In this document: positions 55,601 to 64,000 of the stretch, piece after piece | Layout of the letters: every line of letters starts with the position of its first letter | How positions within the stretch are numbered: the stretch's first letter is position 1 | Assembly (NCBI GenBank): GCA_922989275.2 | Contig: OV277864.1 | Coordinates: 69,320,158 to 69,384,157 of the forward strand | From: Gari tellinella | Taxonomy: Eukaryota; Mollusca; Bivalvia; Cardiida; Psammobiidae | DNA: 64,000 nt | Reading direction: 5' to 3' | Made by a program: the position numbers and the translations under genes | The notes under the pieces: generated by a model | Seen by the model: the letters and a program-made list of their open reading frames with translations, nothing else | Database searches by the model: none | What the model was told of the DNA's origin: nothing

Positions 55601-58600
55601 TCAGATTGCCAAATTAGCATTTTTCAAGTGCGATTTTACGAATCGTACCTTTACCCCATAGCCTTTTTCTTGTTTTGTTGACATGCAACCGCTTAAAGCA
55701 GGCTGTAAGTAAAGCAGAATGCGCCTCAGGGCGCATTCTGCTTTACTTTCAGCCTGTTTTAAGCTACCATGAACTGGGGGGAAATCTGGAGATTTAGGAA
55801 AAATCCGGAGAAATGGCAGCCCTGCTGATGAGAAGCCACATTACGCAGTATCTCATCAGTATCCAAACTGTTTGCAAAGGTAATCACAGTGGCACATATC
55901 CACCGCTAGCATGGCAAGAGTTATGATTATAACCCCAACACATCTTTATGTGGTCATTCAAGACAGATTTAACTGTTCATGTATTTATTTTGGCTGGAGG
56001 GGGTGTTCCGTACTGCACCTAAACATGTTATTAAAATTGGTGTCATTTTGTCAAATGATCACTGTCAAGCTTATCTCATCAAGGTGTATACAAGTGTCCA
56101 TTTTATTGAATCGTTTTAACATTTGAACTGTGGTACTCTAAGTTTAACCCTTTCCCTTATAGAAGCGACTTTTAGCACATTCATTTTATTCATCCGCTGA
56201 AGAAAATAGTTCCAAATTATACTGTAATGAATATATGTCATATTTAATACTTTCCTTATTCTAGCAGAATATAGCTTAAAGCAGGCTGAAAGTAAAGCAG
56301 AATGGGCCTTAGGGCGCATTCTGCTTTACTTTCAGCCTGCTTTAAGTAGTCACATATCTTCAATACTAGAAACAATGCTATCAGGTAAAGGGTTTACGCT
56401 TTCCTGTAGAGTCATCAGTTCAAACACCAACTTCAAACTAATGTAGCTCACGTGGTACTTCTGAGTTGAAGGCATGTGGCTGCTGTAGGAGCTTTATGTT
56501 TTACTTTTGTATTCCTTTTATATTATTCTCAAAAACCACCTTAAATCAGTGAATTCACATACTATGTGCTTATTATTTCCTAAACAAGGTGGAGGCATCC
56601 TCAGGTAGCTATTGTGGGGAATAAGTAAAGGCAACCTAAAGCTCTTATGTGGAGGAAAGACTTAAAATACATATAAGGTGAGACTTTGCTTAAACTTTGC
56701 TTATTCATCATAATCAGAATAGTATCTACGTTTTACTCATGTTCACTCCAGCTCACGAGTTAGTAATTAATGAGAAATTTCATTTAAAGTAAATTCTAAG
56801 GCAAATCAAGTCAAATTAAGAGCAATAACTCTGCAAAATTAAATCATAGGATTGCCTTCCTTGTTGTAATGAAATAAACTTTTGAGAACAAAGAAATATT
56901 CAAAGTTACAAATCTTTTGGAAGTTATTGAGAAATTCCATTCAAAGTAAATTTTTAGTCAAATCAGTACAGTAAACTACAGTAAAACCTCTCTATTAAGA
57001 CCACTAAAAGAAGACTAATTGACTGCATAAAAGAGGAGTGACAGCTTAAAGTGACACGCAACCAGATGGTGTATTTGCAAAAATAAAAGAATATACTCAA
57101 ATAAAACCAAATGTGTAGCATTATCGTGCATCTGGCATTAGAAAAATATGATCCCTCTAAAAACACATTCTAGAAAAGTCTTCAAACCTTAATTTTTTAG
57201 ATATTTTCCATCAGTTTATACGTGGGCATCGAAAGACGCAATAGAAATTGATAACGGGCTCAGACATAAACCGGGGCCATATTATGTACTCTACATCGCT
57301 ACACACTGAAGTACGTTAAATCGATCACAGATATATGAACAGTCTGTTGGCCCAGTGGGCTAAATGGTTTCCTTATTTTGCGTGTCTGTCCCCGCATGGC
57401 GGGTCCAGGGTTTGAATCCCACCAGAGCTCATTTTCTATTTTGATTGAAATGCATTTTTCAAACAGAATTTCTTACCCTAAACTGATCATTACCCGTGTA
57501 TAGAAGCGTATGACATATATTTACAAATTACTATTTTAAATGCTAAATCTGGTTGCGAGTCTCTTTAAAGCAAGGTGAACATAACATTCACCTTGCTTTA
57601 AGCAGTCATCTGTCAATACCACTTACTAATCATCACAATTTAATGATCGTAATAGACTAAGAGAGGGTTACTGTGTATGGAAACCATACCTAGACATAGT
57701 ACATCGTCTTTCACTGTACATGGGGCTGTGTATAGTTCTAGTGGTGCCTGTTTCACGGTACATGTTGTAGCTGCCGGTAAAGTGTTACAGTGATATAACT
57801 CCTTGTCCAGTTGATAGGCATACCTGCAGTGGTACTCTTGACTGAAAGTTTTCTCACCCTGTCAAAATGAATCATTTGCTTGTAGTTAGCCCATTACTCT
57901 ATAGCCTGTTTCTAGTTTTGAAGATAGGTGACCACTTAAAGCAGGTTGAAAGTAAAGCAGAATGTGCCTAAAGGCACATTCTGATTTACTTTCAGCCTGC
58001 TTTAGACTTCTATCTTCTAGAATATGGAAAACATTATTATAAAACATATTCATGACGAATTAAATAAGAACTATTTTCTTCAGTGGAGGAATAAATTAAA
58101 AATTTAAAGGTGATAAAAGGCACTTCTATGGGGGAAAGGGTTAACCTATTACGCCACAGATTTTTTAAATATGCATTTTTAAATATTTCATTTATTCTTC
58201 ACTAAAAAATATAGTTCCATTTTATAATCTGAGTAGTGACACCATAGGGTTTAATAGAGAAATAAAGATTTTATCTTTTTGATGTAACATGTACTCCCTA
58301 ATATCTGGAGTTCTGCAGGGAATGGTTAAAACAATGTCAGATAAAAAAAAATTCAGAAATGTGATATACTTACCGTACATGTTATATTTGGCTTCACTGT
58401 ACAATTACCAATGCTTATTTCACCATACACACAGTAGTGATTAAGTCTGCACTCTATACATGCTGCCCCTAAGTCTTTACATGGTGCACCGTCTGGGCAC
58501 TTCTCGAGATATGTGGTATCTGGAGCTGGCGTCTGAGGTGGTCGATTTGTAGTTATTGTCTGTACAGTAGATGCTATAGTTGTGTTAGTAGCCGAGACAT

Positions 58601-61481
58601 TGTTGTCCTTTGGTGTTGACAATGATGCTGATGTAACACCTACTGCTTTCTCAGTCACAGCTGAAGTTAGAAAATAGAGGATAATCAATTCCTTTAGATT
58701 TATTTGAAAAATAGATCACGAGAATGGGTTGTTATCTGGTTGAAAAACGAGTCCGCAGAACAACCCATTCGAGTGATATATTTTTCATATCCATCAAAAG
58801 GGATTTATTATTATATTTATTATATAGATTTTAATGAAGTTTTTACACAGAACACACACAAAATTAATTATTTAAGTGCAATGTCTCTAAAGATTGTGTG
58901 ACGTGACGTCACAAAAATTATATCGTCACTGCAAAAGTGATATCAACTGTGAAGCATATGAAATTTATCTAACTGAGAAATCTCTATAAATCATTGATAG
59001 GTATATAATAATAAACAATAATAATATTAATAATAATAATGACTTTTTTTTTACATAGATAACATATTTGGTGAGTAAACCAATTTTCAATGCTACAAGT
59101 GCTTGCCAGAGCTTCGGATAAGAGGGTATTTCAAATACTAATTTTCCTATTTCTAAACCAAACCCTTTGTTGTGACCACTCATTAGAATTATCTCGAAGA
59201 GTGGTCACAGCATAGGGTTTAGAGGTGACAAAGGAGAAAGTTTCGAAAATGTTCAGTGTAGTACTGTGAACCCGCTCTTATCTGATTACAATTTATTTGA
59301 ATGTGATGGTTACAGTTTATTATAGTATTCTTATTTCTCCGGGAATCACAATCAGAATTATTCTCATTTCTCAGGGAATCACAATCAGAATTATTTTATG
59401 CCAGCAAAATAATTCTGATTCATTGTGACTGCAGGTAGCTTAAAAGGCATGAGTCCATGGGACTTATAACATTTTGGTCAATGACGACAATGAGTCCCTG
59501 GCCACTGGTGACTGGACCACATCCACTGATGCGGAAAAAATGAAAGCACATTACCATTCCCAGGGCTTGAACTTTAGATCTTTTCCCACTTGCATTTTTT
59601 TGCAAGTGCCCATATTTTCCTCTTGCAAAACCAGGTTCCAACTGGCATTTTCAATGCGATTATCTACAAATTGATGTGTCACATCATTTTGATAAAAATT
59701 AAAGATAAACATTAATTTGTTGAACTTTTCATTCTGTATCTCAATCTGTGCTAGATTACTCTGACATGTAAATAAAGTTTCAAAAATAATAATTAGTGTG
59801 TCTTTTTGTGTATATACTGTACAGTTACTATTCTTAACTCTAAATAAGACTTTATTTGCAGTCCATCCCATTAAGTCAATTTTCATTAAAAAAAAAAGCA
59901 AGGTTCGCAGACTAATTAAACACGGACTATAGCTGAAACTTTGTACATGTAACTGGGTCGTTTTGTCAAGGGGGCGAAAGGGTCGTGTTATATTTTCAGA
60001 GTTCGATGTTCATGGATGATTTTTTTTCATTTTTGGTGAAGACAGTCAGCAGACAGTACACTATATTTCGAAAACGCTTTCACTATCGTCCATAATATTA
60101 TGTTTGGGAAAGATGTGCATTTCTTTCTATCATTTTTAGCACAGATTTTAGCAATGCCATGATTCGTCCCATTTTCGCACAAAGCAATAAAATTTGTGAG
60201 TTTCATAACTTGGTTTGGGCAAGCTTTCAGCCTGTTTTCGGCTGTTCTTCCTTAAATGTCTCGCCAGCCTTCCGTTTATAAATGCTAGAAGGATGAGTCG
60301 ACTGGAAAACGTTGATATTTGAGTTTAATTTACATCCCCATTCGTATATTGCGGTCACTAGCTAATAGACTGGTTCCTCTTTTTCTGCTGCTGATTCAGC
60401 GTTGGTACGTATGAAGCCGGGCTATCAATCATGCGCATGCGTTAAGTGCTGGGTTTCCCGAAGGTATAAATAGCCGAGATATGAAAAGAATGAGATGGGC
60501 GAAAAGCGATAGTTATTTAAATTACTGCACATTTAGAAGGTTTAGACACTGTGTTCATTTTTTTACCAATTTAACCGTACATTTTGAAATGTCTGAACAT
60601 CAAAATATACACTCGCAATTTTTTTCAAGTGCTGAATTTTTCAGCTCGCTTTTCAAAATTCCACTCGCATTTTGCGAGTTCGCAAGAGCGAAGTTCGAGC
60701 CCTGATTCCAATCTAGGCATAACACGTCAGATCTGAAGATAGGCGTATAAAAATTGATAAGTCCCAAAAGGTGTTGCTCAATAGCTCAGTCTCTCTCTAC
60801 CAGCAGGGATCTGAGAAACACCTGAACTACGAAGAGAGGCTTAAAGCACTGGGCCTACCAACCCTGCTCTATCGAAAGGGAAAGAGCTGATGTACTCCAA
60901 GTCTTCAAGATTCTTCACGAGTATGAAGAAGTCAACGTCAGTGAATGCCTGAAGCTCAGCCACAACCGTACCACACGCGGCAACAGCTACAAGCTCTACA
61001 AGTCAGATCATGAAGGGGTGACTGGGGACAACAGATTTCGCCACCGTGTCGTGAACAACTGGAATGCTCTGCCAGACAGTGTTGTATGTGCGAACTCTAT
61101 TAACTTGTGTAAGTCTAGGCTTAACAACGAGTGGAGACACAAACCCAACAAATTTACCATACCCAACTGCAGTAGATTTACACAGCCATCTAGCGCAAAC
61201 TACCAGTCATACAATTTAGTAGAGAGAAGAGATCGAGAAAATGCCTCACGAGCTACACCTCACCAACGGCCTGCGGTATAAGGTAACTATAAGGTAACTA
61301 AAATACTTGACTTGATGCCCCACCCACTTTTTTACAACTAGACACCGACTTTCATTTCCCTTTACATGTTATTTAAATACATTTACTTGGGTTTTTTATC
61401 ATTACCTGTTGTTGAAAATACAACTGTACAAATGGCACACAATAAAATCAACAAATAAAGTTTGTAACTGTCAATTAACAT
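49512..61481 (-). CDS. TM2D3: TM2 domain-containing protein 3 (five exons, introns in between)
   Basis: Exons (minus): 61481-61406, 58660-58374, 57858-57690, 52423-52348 and 49689-49512. They sum to 786 nt, 261 residues, with matching phases and GT/AG at every intron. A signal peptide (1-~24) leads to a Thr/Ser-rich stretch, a Cys-rich lumenal region (KCPDGAPC...CIECRLNHYCVYG, then CRYAYQL and CTVKDDVLCLG), and the TM2 domain: GYKWSTALVLS, GGFGVDRFYLG (DRF at ~212-214), KLFSFGGLGVW and GYVGPYDGSLYI. Size and order match vertebrate TM2D3 (247 aa) and fly almondex, a two-pass membrane protein needed for Notch signalling in the fly embryo. C-terminal SLYIYPWD is slightly extended. Introns of 2745, 515, 5266 and 2658 bp are full of MITEs. 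Very sure. Confidence 0.95.
49740..49965 (+). mobile_element. MITE A copy in TM2D3 intron 4
   Basis: GAAGAAAATAGTTCCATTTTATAC body, GCTTAAAGCAGGCTGAAAGT hairpin arms and a CTATTGGGTAACGGGATAA end. The left end is diverged. Confidence 0.7.
50211..50462 (+). mobile_element. MITE C copy
   Basis: Left flank TTCA (a mutated TTAA), right TTAA at 50459-50462. A perfect central hairpin of GATCAGAGGGCTCC and GGAGCCCTCTGATC lies at 50308-50340. Confidence 0.85.
51240..51770 (+). mobile_element. Short retroposon (LINE head + tail), opened by MITE A
   Basis: CCAGAGACCTAATTCTTACC and GTTCTGGGGCTTAATTGTCA head; tail TATTTTGTGTCGCAGTGCCATAAAACC...CTCATTCATCC at 51721-51765. MITE A (51465-51716) sits between ATGACCTAG and GGCTATTTTG. 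Confidence 0.65.
51465..51716 (+). mobile_element. MITE A copy
   Basis: Flanked by TTAT/TTAT. Ends CCCTTTCCCCAATAG and CTATTGGGTAATGGG. The hairpin GCAGAATGTGCC/GGCACATTCTGC is perfect. Confidence 0.85.
51943..52192 (+). mobile_element. MITE A copy
   Basis: TTAA at 51943 and 52189. Hairpin arms AAAGCAGAATGAGTCTTAAG and its complement. It lies 155 bp from TM2D3 exon 4. Confidence 0.8.
52348..52423 (-). CDS. TM2D3: TM2D3 exon 4 (start of TM2 domain)
   Basis: A 76-bp exon between TTATTGACAG and CTCAG|GTGAGT. Encodes GNRTFHKRFNCNWTSGYK and WSTALVLS. Confidence 0.95.
52522..53793 (-). repeat. Dispersed element with ~305-bp units (copy in TM2D3 intron 3)
   Basis: On the minus strand it runs from AACAAGAGGCCCATGCGGGC and ATATCGCTCACCTGG to GGACGACGGACACAG and the end hairpin TTGGCACTACGTGCCA followed by GATGAGCT. 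Units recur with anchors at about 52730, 53040 and 53355 and share the GACCCCG(C/G)CC block. This is the most complete copy and shows both element ends. Confidence 0.75.
54319..54497. mobile_element. MITE B copy
   Basis: CAGGGCTCCAGATAAG and CTTATCTGGAGCTCTG ends. TATACA duplicated on both sides. Confidence 0.85.
54901..55112 (+). mobile_element. MITE A copy
   Basis: CTTCACTGAAGCAAATAGTTCC body, AAAGCAGACAGAAAGTAAAC arm and GGCTATGGGGTAATGGGTTA end. Confidence 0.75.
55194..55444 (+). mobile_element. MITE C copy
   Basis: TTAA at both ends (55194 and 55441). CTCTTTGAACCCTAG and CAGGGAGGAAAGAG ends, central hairpin at 55290-55324. Confidence 0.9.
55650..55775. mobile_element. MITE A, partial
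   Basis: The end TTTACCCCATAGCC and the central hairpin AGCAGAATGCGCC/GGGCGCATTCTGC remain; the rest is missing. Confidence 0.75.
56144..56396 (+). mobile_element. MITE A copy
   Basis: TTAACCCTTTCCCTTATAG and GCTATCAGGTAAAGGGTTTA ends. Near-perfect hairpin at 56270-56345. Confidence 0.88.
57048..57564. mobile_element. TIR element with tRNA-like A and B boxes, inserted at TTAA of a MITE A remnant
   Basis: AGTGACACGCAACCAGAT at the left and the complement of ATCTGGTTGCGAGTCTCT at the right, each beside TTAA. Outside them GACAGC and AGCAAGGTGAAC belong to a MITE A-like hairpin. Inside, TGGCCCAGTGG (57348) fits a tRNA A box and GGTTTGAATCC (57408) a B box with one mismatch. Either a tRNA-derived SINE sits in the TIR element or the element carries its own pol III promoter. 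Confidence 0.6.
57690..57858 (-). CDS. TM2D3: TM2D3 exon 3 (second Cys block)
   Basis: Acceptor ATTTTGACAG, donor CTAG|GTATGG. Encodes GEKTFSQEYHCRYAYQLDK, YHCNTLPAATTCTV and APCTVKDDVLCL, aligned with the second Cys-rich half of human TM2D3. Confidence 0.93.
57886..58144 (-). mobile_element. MITE A copy in TM2D3 intron 2
   Basis: TTAGCCCATTACTCTATAG and CTATGGGGGAAAGGGTTAA ends, strong hairpin at 57937-58006. It fills half of the 515-bp intron, leaving only about 28 bp to exon 3. Confidence 0.88.
58227..58315. mobile_element. MITE B, right half
   Basis: GAGTAGTGACACCATAGGG to ATCTGGAGTTCTG; the left half is missing, replaced by MITE A-like body at 58145-58226. Confidence 0.7.
58374..58660 (-). 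CDS. TM2D3: TM2D3 exon 2 (Thr-rich linker and first Cys block)
   Basis: Acceptor TTTTCTAACTTCAG, donor ACG|GTAAGT, phase 0. Encodes VTEKAVGVTSASLSTPKDNN through EKCPDGAPCKDLGAACIEC to KPNITCT. Confidence 0.95.
59107..59284. mobile_element. MITE B, diverged
   Basis: CAGAGCTTCGGATAAGAGG and CTCTTATCTG ends. The arm CACTCATTAGAATTATCTCG pairs only partly with GAAGAGTGGTC. Confidence 0.65.
59400..60760. other. Unannotated part of TM2D3 intron 1
   Basis: No exon, RNA gene or clear repeat; the frames 59551-59901 and 60481-60705 are unrecognised. Confidence 0.35.
60765..61310 (+). pseudogene. CR1/L2-like LINE RT C-terminus with short-repeat tail
   Basis: EERLKALGLPTLLYR, then (shifted) VTGDNRFRHRVVNNWNALPD and CKSRLNNEWRHK: the conserved C-terminal end of CR1-type reverse transcriptases. 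A TATAAGGTAAC short tandem tail follows at 61280-61300, as expected at such 3' ends. 5'-truncated, one or more frameshifts. It ends ~95 bp from the splice donor of TM2D3 exon 1. Confidence 0.8.
61406..61481 (-). CDS. TM2D3: TM2D3 exon 1 (signal peptide)
   Basis: ATG 61481, MLIDSYKLYLLILLCAIC then TVVFSTT, ending in phase 1 at a GTAATG donor. The hydrophobic run fits a signal peptide. The split codon joins exon 2 to give TTAVTEK. The start is chosen because an in-frame hydrophobic leader and the phase both fit, and a short upstream frame ends just before it. Confidence 0.88.
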
Positions 61482-61540
61482 TAAATTTCTATAACCCCAA
61501 TCCATAACAAATGTTTACTTCCGGTTTCATGACAATCGCT
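61482..61540 (-). promoter_or_regulatory. TM2D3 5' leader: ETS-type site and short upstream ORF
   Basis: ACCGGAAGTA (about 61515-61524 on the minus strand) is a canonical ETS/GABP site often found at TSSs of widely expressed genes. ATG at 61530-61528 opens a 13-residue frame ending in TAG at about 61489, seven bases before the main ATG. Whether the ATG is transcribed is not visible from sequence. Confidence 0.5.
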
Positions 61541-62394
61541 TGCGACATTGACCAATTTTGACCAAATATCATTATTCAACTAATCCTTTATTTATACGGT
61601 ATTTCAAGTTATAAACATTTAATAATAGTAAAATTTAACATATGAGGGTATTATTTTGACAGAATATAAAGATGTAGATCAATGCTATAATTTTCTCTTT
61701 TATAGAGGATATAAGTAGACGAGCTTTAATATTTGGGTCAAAATATTCTTGTGAAATAATCGAAATAAGTATACATATCAGGTGAAGTATTTACATTTTT
61801 TCATGTTTATTAAGTCAGTTTCTTAGTTAAGTATAACCTACAGCAGTTGTATTTCGGGGACTTCTTTTAGATCAATGGTTATTTTTGTTTGTTTTGACCT
61901 CTACAGGAAACCGTTTCGTTGCCTCACAAAAAACAAATTCGACAAATTTCTTGTTTTATTTTCATTAATCTTGTTTCCATGTGTTATTTATTTGGATAGA
62001 ATCGAGACATATTGTAAAATATTTAGGAAGTAATACGAAAAATTAAGAAAAAGTGGAATTCGTCTAAAATAGCTATTCTTTCCCCAACAGTTTCACCTTT
62101 AGAGTGCTCAATTTTAAAATGGACTCTTCCATTTTCTGGTAACTGACCAGTTTACTTTAACTCAAAAGGGGTTCGTCCCCAAATTGTTAAAAGTGTAGAC
62201 ACTGATTAAAGGGCTCCTGAATGATCTAGGTTTAAGAATCAGCAGAAAATTAAGGACCTTATTGAAGTTTTTGTAACCGTTTGTAAAAGTAGTTTATTTT
62301 TGCAAGAGCAGTTTATCAATCGTGACCGATACACTGAATGCTGCATGTGGATCAACTGATATGATAAATCTCGAGAGTGTATTTACGCCATGCT

Positions 62395-62645
62395 TTAACT
62401 CTTTGAACCCTAGTCCCGCATATAGGCGTGCTTTTCAAACAGTGTAAATGTGAATATTACAATTGTCCTATTCAAACAGTGAAGACCCAGATCAGAGGGC
62501 TCCGAAAGGAGCCCTCTGATCAGGGTCTTCGCTGTTTGTCACAATGCCAAACATTGACAAAAACAACCCTTTAAAGTCAGAAATGGACTAGACTAAATTG
62601 GAAACTGGAATTGTCCATTTAATGTTTCAGGGAGGAAAGAGTTAA
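62395..62645 (+). mobile_element. MITE C copy upstream of TM2D3
   Basis: TTAA at both ends; central hairpin CAGAGGGCTCC/GGAGCCCTCTG at 62493-62523. About 1 kb upstream of the gene start. Confidence 0.9.
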
Positions 62646-62706
62646 AGTAAAGCCTTTTCACACCTTTACCTTTTTCTTTACCATCTATGCAGAAATGGCT
62701 GTTCAT

Positions 62707-62901
62707 CAGAGCTCCAGATTTATGGGGAGTATTTCAAAAACTAAAATCTATATTTCTGCATTAAACCCTATGGTGTCATACTCATTAGAATCGTCTCTTC
62801 GAGACGATTCTAATGAGTAGTTACACAATAGGATTTGGTGAGAAATGAGTGAGAAAATGTTGGATTTGTCAAGTTTACTCCCTGTTATCTGGAGCGCCCT
62901 G
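62707..62901. mobile_element. MITE B copy
   Basis: CAGAGCTCCAGATTTATGGGG and TTATCTGGAGCGCCCTG ends; perfect central hairpin of ACTCATTAGAATCGTCTC and its complement. Confidence 0.85.
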
Positions 62902-62966
62902 CTCATGCTATTGGCCTATCACTGATGGGTAAGCCATAGGAAACATTCCTTATATAAAATTTACAG

Positions 62967-63062
62967 CCTGACAAGATTTCTGTTCAAAGCAGGCTAGAAG
63001 AAGATTAAAATGCTCCTTGAGGAATTTTCTACTTACTTTCAACCTGCTTTAAAGTTTAATTG
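62967..63062. mobile_element. MITE A, hairpin remnant
   Basis: AAAGCAGGCTAGAAG and CTTTCAACCTGCTTTAA arms around a decayed centre. Confidence 0.6.
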
Positions 63063-63656
63063 ACCATATGTTTTGCTTAATAAAAAGCTATGAAGGGCTT
63101 GCAGCGGGTTTTTTTCACCCAATTTGGAACGGGTCCGGTACCCCTCAGATTTGGGAATTTTTCTTGTCAGATTGGGAATTTTTCTTTGCGCGTAAACTTC
63201 AAATATGGAAAAAATCAAGTCGGGAAATGATGACAAAAAAGAAATTGGGAAGTTTATTTTATAATATATGTAGGCCTATATTGATCTAACTTATCAAGTA
63301 GCAATTAAGCAGTTCACATCAACAGGTAATGCTAACACTAGTAACAGAAATTCTCATTTTTTCACTTAAAATACTATTTTTACTATATTGCCAGGTCCCA
63401 TCTTTGAATTGGGAACTGGTCCTGTTCAAATTGGGAACGGGTCCTTTCCCGGGTACCGTCCAAAGTAGGAAAAAAAACGCTGGTAGCCTTGACCTTTTTC
63501 CCAAAAGGATGTTTTCAATGTTAAAGACAGGTGGTTCCTTGAAGCGTTTTATGGAGTTTTCTGCATTACTTTTATCCTTGGTCAAGTTTTCACCTTTTTT
63601 TTAGCATAGGCTAAGCATTCACATGTCAAGATGCATTTACAATTTCCTATGGCTTT

Positions 63657-63868
63657 TTAACCCATTACCCAATAAATACGCCTTTTTACACCATTAAATT
63701 AATTTATTCCCCTTCTGAAGAAAATAGTTCCAATTTATACAGTCTTAAATATGTACGATAAAAAATATGTTTTATATTTTAGAAAATGTTAGCTTAAAGC
63801 AGACTTCACTTTCAAGTTTCATTCTGCTTTAAATTGCCACCTATTTTGGAAACTAGAAACAGACTAAG
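63657..63868 (+). mobile_element. MITE A copy
   Basis: TTAACCCATTACCCAATAAATACG left end, GAAGAAAATAGTTCC body, shortened hairpin and a missing right end. Confidence 0.7.
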
Positions 63869-63881
63869 CCTGGCCGCTATA

Positions 63882-64000
63882 CAGAGCACCAGATAAGGGT
63901 AGTTTTTCAAAAACTAAAATCTTTATTTCTGAATTAAACCCTATGGTGTCTTTGAGACGATTCTAATGAGTAGTAACACCGTAGGATTTGGTGCTAAAAA
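63882..64000. mobile_element. MITE B, cut by the window edge
   Basis: CAGAGCACCAGATAAGGG end and part of the central hairpin (GAGACGATTCTAATGAGTAG); the right end lies outside the window. Confidence 0.75.

Noticed and set aside
57345..57425. A genuine tRNA gene
   Set aside because: A and B boxes are present but no cloverleaf with a proper acceptor stem and anticodon arm can be drawn; the setting is a transposon.

Overview
The window looks like nuclear DNA of a marine bivalve, most likely a clam. It holds one interrupted host gene with perfect GT/AG introns (TM2D3), very dense transposon debris, MITE families and satellites of a molluscan kind, and a Penelope-like retroelement of the Naiad type with in-frame UGA codons, a trait published for clams and spiders. 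Most of the 64 kb is not host coding sequence.

Layout. 1-12.7 kb: a 13-unit satellite with a 606-bp higher-order repeat (895-2860), GGGGGTCA-type short-motif arrays (3.35, 9.35 and 12.5 kb), a solo Naiad 3' end (3.8 kb), two inverted copies of one element (5.6-7.46 and 11.3-11.96 kb), the first split by a TA-flanked pogo-like element, and two further satellites (8.1-9.0 kb). 12.74-25.35 kb: one minus-strand I/Nimb-type LINE, bounded by a 14-bp target-site duplication, whose ORF1 has been hit by three separate Naiad insertions. The largest (19.42-24.49 kb) is itself nested: a full-length minus-strand Naiad inside a plus-strand, 5'-truncated Naiad. 25.4-46.8 kb: dispersed repeats, a long foldback element (28.37-29.42 kb), an RTE-like LINE remnant carrying an 814-bp TA-flanked MITE, a decayed DDE transposase, short retroposons and a pogo-like MITE. 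46.9-64 kb: the minus-strand TM2D3 gene (five exons, 261 aa, 49512-61481), its long introns and 3' flank packed with three MITE families, two of which target TTAA and are nested in each other, plus a CR1-like LINE tail next to exon 1.

The standout is the full-length Naiad (about 19543-23735, minus). Its 1065-codon frame from ATG 23397 to TAG 20200 is interrupted by five codons, all TGA, and never by TAA or TAG in between. They fall where related PLE proteins have cysteines: ahead of and inside the N-terminal GIY-YIG endonuclease, in the CxC linker motif (as UxC), and just before the RT. A SECIS-like hairpin with the UGAN/NGAN quartet, a 12-nt helix strand and an unpaired AAA starts at the stop codon. 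A second genomic copy of that hairpin keeps the fold with two wobble-to-Watson-Crick changes. I read this as an intact or recently active selenoprotein retroelement with permuted domain order.

The elements interact as parasites on parasites: Naiads in a LINE, a Naiad in a Naiad, TTAA-MITEs in MITEs, a TA-MITE in an RTE LINE. In several cases an intact relative in the same window serves as the empty site and proves the insertion point. All family assignments come from reading translations and motifs; no search was run.
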